A stretch of DNA of 64,000 nucleotides from JABWCQ01 sp964587105 (GTDB taxonomy: Bacteria > Electryoneota > RPQS01), in the NCBI GenBank assembly GCA_964587105.1, contig CAZPKG010000014.1, positions 1 through 64,000 on the forward strand, read 5' to 3'. This document shows, piece after piece, positions 27,634 to 36,074 of this stretch. The notes under the pieces were generated by a model. The model had not been told where the DNA came from and made no database searches. It saw nothing but the letters and a program-made list of their open reading frames with translations. Both the position numbers and the translations under genes were made by a program. Position 1 is the stretch's first letter; each line of letters begins with the position of its first letter.

Positions 27634-28446
27634 CTATTCGGAACGAGGTTCATCAATCGCTTCGCGGAGCGATTGCACAAATTCACCGGTGTAATCACAA
27701 GCGCCTTCAAGTGTATTAGACGATCCTATTCCATCCAAGAGTGCGCTGCCGACAATGACACCGTCAGCGACGGCAACAATGCGCCGAGCGGTCGCAGGGG
27801 ACGAGACACCGAATCCGGCAAGGACTGGGGTCTTGAGGGTCCTTTTGAGACTCGCAAGGTACGCATCAACTGACGAATCAAGCTGCGGGCGTGCTCCAGT
27901 GACTCCTGCAATTGAAACAGCGTAGATAAATGGCGCGTCCAATGCATCAATTTGAGCGATTCTATCGAGTGAGGTCGTCGGGGCCACAAATGGAATACGC
28001 GGTAAATTTAGTCGGGCTGCAAAATGTGCAAGGTTTTCAAATGACTCATTGAATACAGGCCACTCCGGGAGGACGAGTCCACTTAGATGTGAATCATGCG
28101 CGCGCTCAAGGAAACGTGGTATCGTAATGACGCTGTTTAGATAACCCATAAATACAGTCGGTCCGATACCTGAAACTATGTCAGCAATCTTGAAATACAT
28201 ATCTGCGTTCATGCCGTGATTCAAAGCCTGCTGCGACGCGGCTTGAATGGTTGGGCCATCTGCGAGCGGATCAGAAAACGGCATGCCCAGTTCAATTAAA
28301 TCGGCACCCGCATCAAAAATCTCCCGCGCAAGCGGCGCAGTCCAATCAAAGCGACGAAACCCACACGTTAAGTAGATGACCAGAAGTTTGCGCGAACGTT
28401 CTCGCGACTCGCGAGTAAACGCATAGAGATCAAATGTGCTTGCCAT
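27634..28446 (-). CDS. trpA: Tryptophan synthase alpha chain
   Basis: A 270-residue TIM-barrel protein that cleaves indole-3-glycerol phosphate. Motifs include LIELGMPFSDPLADGPTIQAAS (here with the catalytic Glu in ELGMPFSDP), VLPEWP and GFGVSSP. The ATG at 28446 is chosen because it starts inside the trpB 3' end with a 17-bp overlap and gives the normal family length; a longer open frame reaches 28488 but runs further into trpB without reason. Channels indole to TrpB. Confidence 0.95.
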   Translation of the reverse strand: MASTFDLYAFTRESRERSRKLLVIYLTCGFRRFDWTAPLAREIFDAGADLIELGMPFSDPLADGPTIQAASQQALNHGMNADMYFKIADIVSGIGPTVFMGYLNSVITIPRFLERAHDSHLSGLVLPEWPVFNESFENLAHFAARLNLPRIPFVAPTTSLDRIAQIDALDAPFIYAVSIAGVTGARPQLDSSVDAYLASLKRTLKTPVLAGFGVSSPATARRIVAVADGVIVGSALLDGIGSSNTLEGACDYTGEFVQSLREAIDEPRSE

Positions 28447-29605
28447 ACGTCCCCATGTCTTTATCGCCGCGTCCCGAGAGGCACACAATTGCGGTCTTGG
28501 TAAAGCCTTCTTGCTCTAATTTTGTCAAGTGTGCGAGTGCGTGGGCGGACTCCAACGCGGGGATGATGCCTTCAAGCTTGGCCAGTTCGCGCGCGGCCGC
28601 CAGCGCTTCTGCATCGCTGACTCGCACGTAAGTCACGCGGCCGGTGTCAAACAGTAAGCTATGCTCGGGACCGATTCCGGGATAATCGAGCCCTGCGGAA
28701 ATAGAATGCGCCTCGAGAATTTGCCCGTCGATATTTTGCAAAACGTAGGATCGTGATCCGTGCAGCACACCGGGTGTTCCGCGAGTCAATGCGGAGGCGT
28801 GATATGACGAACCATCGCCCTCGCCACCTGCTTCTATGCCAATGAGCTGCACGCCGCTGTACTCGAGAAATGGAAAGAAGAAACCGATCGCATTGCTACC
28901 TCCGCCTACACACGCGAGCAACACTTGCGGAACAATACCGCGATCGGCGCATTGTTCGCGCGTTTCTTCACCAATGACTTTTTGAAATTCGCGTACCATT
29001 AGCGGATATGGGTGCGGTCCAACGACGCTGCCAATCAAGTAAAACGTATCGTGCACATTGGTTACCCAATCACGAATGGCTTCACTGGTAGCGTCTTTCA
29101 GAGTTTGCGTACCTGATGTAACCGCACGCACTTCAGCTCCGAGCATGTTCATGCGCGCGACATTAGGTGCTTGGCGCTCCATATCTTTGGCGCCCATATA
29201 AACCAGACATTCCAGCCCGAAGCGTGCACACACTGTCGCTGTTGCGACGCCATGTTGACCTGCTCCGGTTTCTGCAATTACGCGTTTCTTGCCGAGGCGC
29301 ATGGCCAGCAATGCTTGCCCAAGCGCGTTGTTGAGTTTATGCGCGCCGGTATGCACCAAATCTTCGCGTTTTAAAAATACCTGAAATCCGTAACGGTCAC
29401 TTAGTCGTTCAGCCGGATACAGCGGCGTCGGTCGGCCCGCAAAATCATGCAAATGCCACATAAGCTCCTGATGAAAGCCGGGATCAAGCGCGGCTGCGTG
29501 ATACTCACGAGCAAGCTCTTGACAAGGCGCGACGAGCGTTTCAGGGATGAACTGCCCGCCGTATTCACCGAAGAAACCGTTTATGTCGGGGAAATCGTAA
29601 CTCAT
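28430..29605 (-). CDS. trpB: Tryptophan synthase beta chain
   Basis: A 391-residue PLP enzyme that joins indole and serine. Typical motifs are GEYGGQFIPETL at the start, the PLP lysine in HTGAHKLNNALGQ, RVIAETGAGQHG, the phosphate-binding GGGSNAIG and the C-terminal CLSGRGDKD. Length and motifs fit the standard TrpB1 class, not the TrpB2 class. It overlaps trpF by 4 bp and trpA by 17 bp. Confidence 0.96.
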   Translation of the reverse strand: MSYDFPDINGFFGEYGGQFIPETLVAPCQELAREYHAAALDPGFHQELMWHLHDFAGRPTPLYPAERLSDRYGFQVFLKREDLVHTGAHKLNNALGQALLAMRLGKKRVIAETGAGQHGVATATVCARFGLECLVYMGAKDMERQAPNVARMNMLGAEVRAVTSGTQTLKDATSEAIRDWVTNVHDTFYLIGSVVGPHPYPLMVREFQKVIGEETREQCADRGIVPQVLLACVGGGSNAIGFFFPFLEYSGVQLIGIEAGGEGDGSSYHASALTRGTPGVLHGSRSYVLQNIDGQILEAHSISAGLDYPGIGPEHSLLFDTGRVTYVRVSDAEALAAARELAKLEGIIPALESAHALAHLTKLEQEGFTKTAIVCLSGRGDKDMGTYGKHI

Positions 29606-30189
29606 GGTTTCAGAGCGGCGCGCACGGCCTCCGCAAATTGTGTCATCAGAATATGATCCTTTTTTCTGGGTTCAATCTCTATTCCGCGTGAAACATCCAC
29701 GCCGAACGGCTTATGCTTGCGAATACACGCACCGACGTTCAATTCGGTAAGTTGTCCGGCGAGAATAATCGGTTTCTGAATTTGCAATGCATGTATTGGC
29801 CGCATTAGTTCAGGGATGTCGATCAAAATGGCGTGGGCGGCACTGTGATCTAAGAGTTTCGAAATCTGCTGCCCATCGCGGGTTGCTTTGATATAGGGCA
29901 AGCCAAACGACGCACAGTAGAATGCAGTTTCATCGCCATGAAACTGTAACACGTCGGGTCTTGCTATTTCAATACAGGTCGTCACAAATTCGGAAGAAGC
30001 ATTTTGAAAAACGAGTACAAGCTGCGAATGGCCACGCGGCAACCGTGCTAACTTGGCCAACTCTTCAAGCTCCACGAATCTTGGCGTGTTGGGGACGCAA
30101 ATGACACCAACTGCGTTAACGCCAAGTTCGACGGCAAACGCAAAATCCTCCACGCGGCAGATTCCGCAGTACTTAATCCATGTACTCAC
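29602..30189 (-). CDS. trpF: Phosphoribosylanthranilate isomerase
   Basis: A 195-residue protein, slightly short for the family, with the start KYCGICRVEDF (family K-I/Y-C-G-I), VLVFQN, VLQFHGDE, and the C-terminal GVDVSRGIE with the general-acid Asp. It converts phosphoribosylanthranilate to the carboxyphenylamino-deoxyribulose phosphate. Overlaps trpB and trpC by 4 bp each, so translation is coupled. Confidence 0.93.
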   Translation of the reverse strand: MSTWIKYCGICRVEDFAFAVELGVNAVGVICVPNTPRFVELEELAKLARLPRGHSQLVLVFQNASSEFVTTCIEIARPDVLQFHGDETAFYCASFGLPYIKATRDGQQISKLLDHSAAHAILIDIPELMRPIHALQIQKPIILAGQLTELNVGACIRKHKPFGVDVSRGIEIEPRKKDHILMTQFAEAVRAALKP

Positions 30190-30947
30190 TTGATGAAAGT
30201 GGCAAGAGCTGCGCCGGGGTCGGCATGTTTCATGAACGATGTTCCAACGAGCACGGCGTCGGCTCCGCGCTCGCGCATTTCTATGGCGTCAGAGCGTGAA
30301 CGTAATCCGCTCTCGGCAACTTTGATTCCGTTGATGCGCGGAAAAAGTTTTCTACTGCGATCCAGATCGATTGCCAAAGTGTCAAGATTGCGGTGATTGA
30401 CGCCGAACGCGACGTTTGTTATGCCTTCAGTTTTTTGCAAGTCATCTTCGTCATGCAATTCTAACAGGACGGCCAGGTGCGCTTCCTCCGCCACACCCCG
30501 CAAATCAGCAAGTTGGTCGCGCGTGAGCATTTTTGCAATCAATAGGACAGCGTCGGCACCTTGCACGCGCGACTCTAAGACGTCGTATTCATCAAACAGA
30601 AAATCTTTCCGCAAGATAGGTAGATCACAAACACCTTTTGCGCGTGCGATATTTTCAATTCGACCGCTGAATGAATGCTGCTCGGTCAAAACGGACAACG
30701 CGTGCGCTCCGGCGTGCTCGTAAGATCTGGCGATGAATTCAACGTCATCGCCAGATCGAAGCAGTCCTTCGCTTGGCGAGCGAAACTTGATTTCAGCAAT
30801 AATCGCAAGCTGATCGAAAGCTCGCAAGGCGCCGAGGAAATTCCTTGTGGGCGGCATGTCATGCGCTTGAGATCGAAGGTCGCCCACTGTCGCCGATAAC
30901 ACCCGCGTGTCGAGTCGTTTGCGCAAAATGTTTTGCAAGATGCTCAT
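30186..30947 (-). CDS. trpC: Indole-3-glycerol phosphate synthase
   Basis: A 253-residue TIM-barrel enzyme. Motifs: AEIKFRSPSEG with the catalytic Lys, LSVLTEQHSFSG, ILRKDFLFDEYDV, VLLIAKML, GVNHRNLDT and VAESGLRSR. It closes the indole ring in tryptophan synthesis. The usual family motif KKASPSKG is here KFRSPSEG, a mild variant. Overlaps trpD and trpF by 4 bp. Confidence 0.95.
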   Translation of the reverse strand: MSILQNILRKRLDTRVLSATVGDLRSQAHDMPPTRNFLGALRAFDQLAIIAEIKFRSPSEGLLRSGDDVEFIARSYEHAGAHALSVLTEQHSFSGRIENIARAKGVCDLPILRKDFLFDEYDVLESRVQGADAVLLIAKMLTRDQLADLRGVAEEAHLAVLLELHDEDDLQKTEGITNVAFGVNHRNLDTLAIDLDRSRKLFPRINGIKVAESGLRSRSDAIEMRERGADAVLVGTSFMKHADPGAALATFIK

Positions 30948-31948
30948 GCAGCACGGAGCGAATTAAGAAATGCGTTGAACTTTCCACTGACAATACAATC
31001 GCGAGCAATGGTTGCTCCGTCTTCGATTGTGGCTGCTTTTCCGGAAATCCATAGAGCGGGAGCGCAATTGACAACGATCCACTCGCGCAATTCAGTCTCG
31101 CTGCCCTGGGCGACAGCAAGCAACCGCAGGGCGTTGTGCACGGCAACCCCGCCTAAAATGACATCTTGTGAACACACTCGTACACCCCAAGTTTCCGGGC
31201 GCCAAATTCCCTCAGTAATTCGCGAATTCTTGAACATGATGTAGTGCGTGTCTCCGGCAAGCGAGATTTCGTCCAAGCCGCCTTCGGCGTGGAATGCAAT
31301 GACAAACTCAGATCCGCTTTGCGCCAAAGTTTCAATGAGAGGACGCATCCACTTGGGGTTGTAAACGCCGATAAGTTGCCGCTTCACGCCTGCCGGATTT
31401 GCCATCGGGCCGAGCAGGTTGAAGATCGTGCGCACGCCGAGTTCTTTACGCACAGGCGCGACACTTTTCATCGCCGGATGAAAATGCGGAGCGAATAGAA
31501 ATGCGAAGTTTTTGTCGCGGAGATGCAGCTGTGCATCCTCAGAGTGAGTTGCAAACGGGATGTGCAGCGCTTCAAGAAAATCTGCGCTGCCGGATTTCGA
31601 CGAGACTGCTCGATTACCGTGCTTAGCCACTGTGACTCCACATGCGCCGGCAAGCAGCGCCGCAGCGGTCGAGAGATTAAAGCTTTGACTGCCGTCGCCG
31701 CCGGTTCCACACATGTCGATTGCATATGGATCATGGCACGTTACTCGAAGCATGTGTGTGCGCATCGTTGAGAGGAAACCCACCAACTCTTCTACTGTTT
31801 CGCCGCGTGCATGCAAGGCGCACAAGAGCCCGGCAATGTCTAATTGCGACGCCTCACCCGCAAAGAGCAACTCGCAGCATCGCCCGGCATCCGAGCGTGC
31901 AAGTGTGCCGCCATGCACAATGTACTTAAGGTAATCCTTGAGCGTCAT
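30944..31948 (-). CDS. trpD: Anthranilate phosphoribosyltransferase
   Basis: A 334-residue enzyme that transfers phosphoribose to anthranilate. The PRPP-binding loop reads CGTGGDGSQSFNLST, followed by GVTVAKHGNRAVSSKSGSAD, which are the signature segments of the family, and GVRTIFNLLGPMANP. No glutamine amidotransferase domain is fused; that is the separate trpG upstream. Overlaps both neighbours by 4 bp. Confidence 0.95.
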   Translation of the reverse strand: MTLKDYLKYIVHGGTLARSDAGRCCELLFAGEASQLDIAGLLCALHARGETVEELVGFLSTMRTHMLRVTCHDPYAIDMCGTGGDGSQSFNLSTAAALLAGACGVTVAKHGNRAVSSKSGSADFLEALHIPFATHSEDAQLHLRDKNFAFLFAPHFHPAMKSVAPVRKELGVRTIFNLLGPMANPAGVKRQLIGVYNPKWMRPLIETLAQSGSEFVIAFHAEGGLDEISLAGDTHYIMFKNSRITEGIWRPETWGVRVCSQDVILGGVAVHNALRLLAVAQGSETELREWIVVNCAPALWISGKAATIEDGATIARDCIVSGKFNAFLNSLRAA

Positions 31949-32523
31949 TGTCCTGATGCACTCAATGCCACAAAATTCGCGAGCAGTTTTTCACCTTCGG
32001 GAGTGAGGATCGACTCGGGGTGAAATTGCACACCTTCAATCGGGAGCGACTTGTGACGCACGCCCATAATCTCACCGGCTTGAGTGCGCGATGAGATTTC
32101 AAGCTCTGGCGGCAAGCTGTCGTCGGCCACGATCAATGAATGGTATCGCCCGGCTTCAAATGGATCGGACAGTCCGCGGTAAATTGTGCGGCTGTCATGA
32201 AAAACACGCGCGGATTTGCCGTGCACAAGTTGCGGAGCCGCAACCACTTTACCGCCAAAGTGCAGACCGATCATCTGATGACCTAAACACACGCCCAGAA
32301 TCGGGAGCTTTCCAATTGTACCTGCGAGTATGGCCGGCATGTTCCCGGCATCTTCGGGGCGGCCAGGGCCGGGCGAGAGAATCAGCGCTGCAGGATTTCT
32401 TGCCAACAATTCAGCGCAATCAATCTCATCGTTACGCGCAACCTCAACTCGCACGCCCATTTTGCCGATGGCTTGCACAAGATTGTAGGTGAATGAGTCG
32501 TAGTTATCGAGGACAAAGATCAT
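31945..32523 (-). CDS. trpG: Anthranilate synthase glutamine amidotransferase subunit
   Basis: A 192-residue class I glutamine amidotransferase with LDNYDSFTYNL at the start, the catalytic Cys in GVCLGHQ, and the His-Glu pair in VQFHPESILT. It supplies ammonia to TrpE. A shared role in folate synthesis (PabA) is possible, as in bacteria with a single copy, but its place in the operon favours TrpG. Confidence 0.94.
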   Translation of the reverse strand: MIFVLDNYDSFTYNLVQAIGKMGVRVEVARNDEIDCAELLARNPAALILSPGPGRPEDAGNMPAILAGTIGKLPILGVCLGHQMIGLHFGGKVVAAPQLVHGKSARVFHDSRTIYRGLSDPFEAGRYHSLIVADDSLPPELEISSRTQAGEIMGVRHKSLPIEGVQFHPESILTPEGEKLLANFVALSASGQ

Positions 32524-33881
32524 TGTGAGTCCAAATGCTTTAGCGCACGCTCGATTGCGGCAGCTTTGTGTTCCGTTTCGGCAAGTTCATGCTCTGGAAT
32601 GCTGTCGGCCACAATGCCGGCTCCAGTTTGATAGGTGAGAACGCCGTCGCGCAGAACGGCTGTCCGCAGCATAATACAAAACTCCGCGTTGCCGTCTCGC
32701 CCGAGAAATCCCGCTGCGCCAGAATAGAAGTCGCGCGGCACGGGCTCGTTTTCCAAAATGATCTCGAGTGCGCGGACTTTGGGTGCGCCACTCACTGTTC
32801 CGGCTGGAAATGAAGCGGCCAGCGCATCGGTTGCGCACAATCCGTCGCGCAGTTTCCCGCGCACGTCGCTGACCAGATGCATCACATGACTGAAGCGGTG
32901 AATTGTGCCAAGCTCTTTAACCTTCACCGAACCATACTCACACGCTCGACCCAAGTCATTGCGCGCGAGATCAACAAGCATCATATGCTCGGCGCGTTCT
33001 TTCGGATCGGCTTTCAGGTCACGTTCGTGTCTCATATCTGATTCATCATTCTCTCCACGCGGACGAGTTCCGGCTATGGGATTGATTCTTACCTCACCGT
33101 TTGCGACGCCAACTTGAAGTTCCGGTGAAGCCCCGATAAACGTTCCGACCGGAGTCTCGTGATAAAACATGAAGGGCGAGGGGTTGACTCTGCGGAGTGC
33201 GCGATAAAGTTGAAAGCCGTCGCCGGAGGCCTCACGGGAAAATCTTTGTGACAAGACGCCCTGGAAAATATCTCCTGCGACAATATGTTGTTTCACATTG
33301 TTAACAGCAGAGCAAAACTCGTCGCGCTCAAAACTGCTGCTGCATTCGCCAGTCCGGAAAGCCAAGTTGTTATTCGTCAGAGGCCGCTCGAGCGCGCGCG
33401 CGAGTTCATGCAAGCGGCTCGTATTTGAATCGTCAGATTGATCGACTAACTTGATTTCGTGCCGAAGATGATCAAAGACTACAAACCTTGGATAGTTGCC
33501 CAACCACGCAAGCGGCGCAGAACTTTTCTTTGCCGGATCAAGCCGCTCGAGTTCATGAATCCAGTCAAACCCGATAACACCAATTAGTCCACCGGCAAAG
33601 GGCAAAGCTAAGTTTGCCCCGAACGTGTTTGTATGCTCAAACTCAGTCAGCAGTTGCCGCAATGTGCCGGAGGCTGGGATTCCCCGAACGTCTGACGAAG
33701 CCGATCCGGGTGCATTGGCGAAAATCGCGCCATCAGGATCAAGCCCCAAGAACGAGTAACGGCCAAAGCGCTCACCGCCCGTGACGCTTTCCATCAGGAA
33801 CGGCGCGTGACCGAGCGACCGCAATTTCAGAAAAGCAGCAACGGGTGTCAACAAATCGGCGGACAAGGACAAAATAGTCAT
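32520..33881 (-). CDS. trpE: Anthranilate synthase component I
   Basis: From ATG 33881 the protein has 453 residues. The open frame continues upstream into the attenuator and includes two Trp codons, but that extension overlaps the terminator stem and is not likely translated as TrpE. Chorismate-binding motifs include VLSQRFSREA, NPSPFMFYHE, GASPELQV, INPIAGTRPRGEN and VSGAPKVRALEI. The N-terminal LLESVTGG-type feedback site appears here as FLMESVTGGERFGRYSFLG, the usual tryptophan-binding region. First gene of the operon; no clear Shine-Dalgarno site is seen before it. Confidence 0.94.
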   Translation of the reverse strand: MTILSLSADLLTPVAAFLKLRSLGHAPFLMESVTGGERFGRYSFLGLDPDGAIFANAPGSASSDVRGIPASGTLRQLLTEFEHTNTFGANLALPFAGGLIGVIGFDWIHELERLDPAKKSSAPLAWLGNYPRFVVFDHLRHEIKLVDQSDDSNTSRLHELARALERPLTNNNLAFRTGECSSSFERDEFCSAVNNVKQHIVAGDIFQGVLSQRFSREASGDGFQLYRALRRVNPSPFMFYHETPVGTFIGASPELQVGVANGEVRINPIAGTRPRGENDESDMRHERDLKADPKERAEHMMLVDLARNDLGRACEYGSVKVKELGTIHRFSHVMHLVSDVRGKLRDGLCATDALAASFPAGTVSGAPKVRALEIILENEPVPRDFYSGAAGFLGRDGNAEFCIMLRTAVLRDGVLTYQTGAGIVADSIPEHELAETEHKAAAIERALKHLDSQ

Positions 33882-33896
33882 AATGAATTTACGGAG

Positions 33897-33924
33897 AAAA
33901 AAACCACGCAGATTGAGTGCGTGG
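33897..33924 (-). terminator. trp attenuator terminator (stem 3:4)
   Basis: On the minus strand CCACGCA (33924-33918) pairs perfectly with TGCGTGG (33910-33904) around CTCAATC, followed at once by seven T (33903-33897). It ends 15 bp before the trpE start, the expected place for an attenuator. Confidence 0.88.
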
Positions 33925-34018
33925 CTGGAGCAAGTTCTGAGTTTAGGAAGAAAATCAGACAATACCATCCACCACGCTGTCAATTTGCCAGCGCCAAACC
34001 CAAGTCATGGAAGTGGTG
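33897..34018 (-). promoter_or_regulatory. Transcription attenuator of the trp operon
   Basis: Four segments can form the classical alternative pairings. Segment 1, CACCAC (34018-34013), can pair with GTGGTG (33975-33970) in segment 2. Segment 2, GCGTGG (33977-33972), can instead pair with CCACGC at the 5' arm of the terminator (segment 3). Segment 3 with segment 4 forms the terminator at 33897-33924. Three Trp codons of the leader lie between segments 1 and 2. A ribosome waiting at them would leave segment 2 free to capture segment 3 and permit readthrough into trpE; a ribosome that reaches the stop at 33957-33955 would mask segment 2 and favour termination. Confidence 0.78.
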
Positions 34019-34029
34019 AGATGTGTCAT
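33955..34029 (-). CDS. trpL: trp operon leader peptide with three Trp codons
   Basis: A 24-residue frame from ATG 34029 (another in-frame ATG is at 34032) to TGA at 33957-33955. It reads MTHLTTSMTWVWRWQIDSVV and ends DGIV. Three of residues 10-14 are Trp (W-V-W-R-W), far above chance in so short a frame. It lies between a good promoter and the attenuator hairpin upstream of trpE, which is the position and composition of a leader peptide that senses charged tRNA-Trp. The Shine-Dalgarno site is weak or absent, so the exact initiation codon is not sure. Confidence 0.78.
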   Translation of the reverse strand: MTHLTTSMTWVWRWQIDSVVDGIV

Positions 34030-34054
34030 CATGGTGCAATCGGTAATATTCCTC

Positions 34055-34083
34055 AATATATGTTCGGAGCCGCCGAAAGTCAA
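34055..34083 (-). promoter_or_regulatory. Promoter of the trp operon
   Basis: TTGACT (34083-34078), 17 nt, TATATT (34060-34055) on the minus strand. Transcription would begin near 34048, about 16-19 nt before the leader peptide start. The same hexamers and spacing occur in the divergent promoter at 34272-34300. Confidence 0.72.
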
Positions 34084-34271
34084 GCGAGGCAAGCAAGAAA
34101 GTGAAATGCCTCTCATTATCGGGGAGGATTAGCTATTCTAAGAGCAATGGAGCTGGAATCGATACAGGAATTTAACGAATTTTAATACGAAACAAGATGT
34201 TAGTGGTGAAGACCCAACTCCCCAAAACTTCAAGTTGAACTGAAGGAAATTGCGATAATTCTCGAAGTTTC
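34084..34271. other. Spacer between the divergent trp and secreted-protein promoters
   Basis: About 190 bp with no coding frame or clear palindrome separate the two promoters. The full gene-free interval between trpE and the next gene (33882-34353) is explained by the attenuator, leader, two promoters and this spacer. Confidence 0.5.
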
Positions 34272-34300
34272 TTGACTTCCGAAGAGGATCGAAATATATT
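34272..34300 (+). promoter_or_regulatory. Promoter of the secreted protein gene at 34354
   Basis: TTGACT (34272-34277), 17 nt, TATATT (34295-34300), with the start codon 54 bp downstream. GGAG lies about 8 nt before that start. Confidence 0.72.
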
Positions 34301-34353
34301 AGCTATACTGCAACCGCAACAACTTGTTAACATGAAAGGACCGGAGCAGTTCC

Positions 34354-36000
34354 ATGAAATCGATTAAGTATTTGTTATTATGTATGATGCTGGTAGCAAT
34401 GGGTGCCAGCACGGCTCAGGCCGCAATCGGCTGGGCCGGACAGATTTGGCCGACAAGCGGTCAAGTTCGCTTGCCCAACCAGAACATCGGTGTTTATGTT
34501 CAGGTTTGGAAGGGTGGCGTAACAGAAGCCCCCGGACCGGGCGCAGGAATCAGCGCTTCCTTGTTTTACAAGCGCGCCACTGACGCTGTGTACACTGCCG
34601 TCCCGATGTCTTTCAACGTGCAGATCGGGAGCAACGACGAGTGGTGGGCCGACATCCCCTCGTTCGCTCTGAACGGTGGCGAAGATGAGTATTTCTACGT
34701 TGAAATCTACGACTCGGAAGACAACACGACCTATTCCGCAGCGCAGGATCAGGCTGGCAACAACCCGCCCTTTGTTCTGCATATTCAGCCAGGCATTTCG
34801 CGTGACGTGGCCGTCACTTTCCGTGTGGACATGAACTGCGTGAATCCGGCCTTGTTCCAGGGCGGCGTTTACTTCACGGGTGATTTCCTCGGATGGAGCA
34901 CGTGCAATCCCAATGGCGCAATGACCGATGCCGACAACGATGGTATCTGGGAAGGCGTGTTTGTGTTCCCCGGTGGTTCGAACACGAACATTCAATACAA
35001 GTTCCAGCGCAATGACGGAACCAATTGCAACTGGGAATGCGGCGGCAATCGTTATGCAGTGATTGACGATTCGTTTCCGACTCAGACTCTTGATCTCCAG
35101 ACCTATTGCTGTGAGACTTGGGGCCCGAGCGAAATCTCCGGCGCGGGTTCATATTGCGTGAGCCTCTGCTGCTGCTCAAATGAGTTGTGGATCCGTTTGA
35201 ACACCACGATCAGCCATCCGACGCTGGCCGGCCTTGATTGGGTGCCCGGCTGCGTTGATTGCGGCGGCGAGTGCACGCCTGGCAGTGGCGATATTAGTTG
35301 GGAAGTTCGCCAGGGCGGCGATATGAATTGGTACTTGGTACTTTGCCTTGCCTCGACTGGCCGCGAGATTCCGCCGGCGGAAGATGTTTATGCCGGATGC
35401 TTCTGCATCACGCTTGATGACTTCCTGCCCGTTGAGATGACCTCATTTGACGCGATCGGTCTGGGCGGCGCGGTGCGCGTTGATTGGGCAACCGCGACTG
35501 AAACCAACACCAGCCACTTCCTGCTTGAGCGTTCGACGGACAACGAAAACTGGAGCAACGCAGCGCAAGTACAAGCTCGCGGCGAAAGCTCATCGGAAAC
35601 CCGTTACAGCTTCACTGACGAACACGTCGTCGCCGGCACGCTCTATAGCTACCGTCTTACGGTCGTGAACATGGATGGTTCAAGAAGTGTTTACCCCGAA
35701 ATCGCCAGCGCGACTCCGGGTACGCATGGCACAGTAACCGAGTTTGCCTTGGCGCAAAACTATCCGAATCCGTTTAACCCTGAAACCAACATCAGCTACA
35801 CGCTGGCCGAAGCGGCTAACGTGAGCCTGAAGGTCTTCACGGTTACAGGTGAAGAAGTTGCGACGCTCGTGAGTGCAAATCAGAATGCCGGAAGCTTTAA
35901 CGTCAGCTTTAATGCGGCCTCGTTGCCAAGTGGTTTGTATTTCTATCGCTTGAATGCAGGCAGTTTCTCCGATACGCGCAAGATGCTGCTTCTGAAGTAG
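34354..36000 (+). CDS. Secreted protein with carbohydrate-module-like domain and type IX sorting
   Basis: A 548-residue secreted protein with signal peptide MKSIKYLLLCMMLVAMGAST ending near AQA. Residues about 150-260 (VAVTFRVDMNC, VYFTGDFLGW, DNDGIWEGVF, IQYKFQRND) resemble the starch-binding or isoamylase N-terminal type beta-sandwich often fused to type IX cargo. Then come a Cys-rich part, a module starting LPVEMTSFDA and a sorting domain with NYPNPFNPETNISY and end KMLLLK. No catalytic site was found. It probably binds sugar polymer or serves as a surface structural protein; the substrate is not known. Confidence 0.75.
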   Translation: MKSIKYLLLCMMLVAMGASTAQAAIGWAGQIWPTSGQVRLPNQNIGVYVQVWKGGVTEAPGPGAGISASLFYKRATDAVYTAVPMSFNVQIGSNDEWWADIPSFALNGGEDEYFYVEIYDSEDNTTYSAAQDQAGNNPPFVLHIQPGISRDVAVTFRVDMNCVNPALFQGGVYFTGDFLGWSTCNPNGAMTDADNDGIWEGVFVFPGGSNTNIQYKFQRNDGTNCNWECGGNRYAVIDDSFPTQTLDLQTYCCETWGPSEISGAGSYCVSLCCCSNELWIRLNTTISHPTLAGLDWVPGCVDCGGECTPGSGDISWEVRQGGDMNWYLVLCLASTGREIPPAEDVYAGCFCITLDDFLPVEMTSFDAIGLGGAVRVDWATATETNTSHFLLERSTDNENWSNAAQVQARGESSSETRYSFTDEHVVAGTLYSYRLTVVNMDGSRSVYPEIASATPGTHGTVTEFALAQNYPNPFNPETNISYTLAEAANVSLKVFTVTGEEVATLVSANQNAGSFNVSFNAASLPSGLYFYRLNAGSFSDTRKMLLLK

Positions 36001-36018
36001 TAGTCTTCCAATGAAAAT

Positions 36019-36055
36019 AAAAGCGGGCCGCCCGAATGGGCGGCCCGCTTTATTA
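36019..36055. terminator. Bidirectional terminator
   Basis: AAGCGGGCCGCCC (36021-36033) pairs with GGGCGGCCCGCTT (36038-36050). TTATTATT follows on the plus strand and TTATTTTC on the minus strand, so it can end both converging genes. Confidence 0.9.
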
Positions 36056-36074
36056 TTCTACTTAAGTGAATGGG

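Noticed and set aside
33882..33983. Extension of trpE upstream to a TTG codon, including two Trp codons
   Set aside because: The extension overlaps the attenuator stem and its T run. The Trp-Trp pair comes from a different frame over the leader region; the real leader peptide is in another frame (33955-34029).
33955..33983. TTGACA at 33983-33978 as a promoter for trpE
   Set aside because: It lies inside the leader peptide, and the best -10 partner (TCTGAT at 18 nt) is poor. The TTGACT-N17-TATATT pair at 34083-34055 is better placed and better matched.
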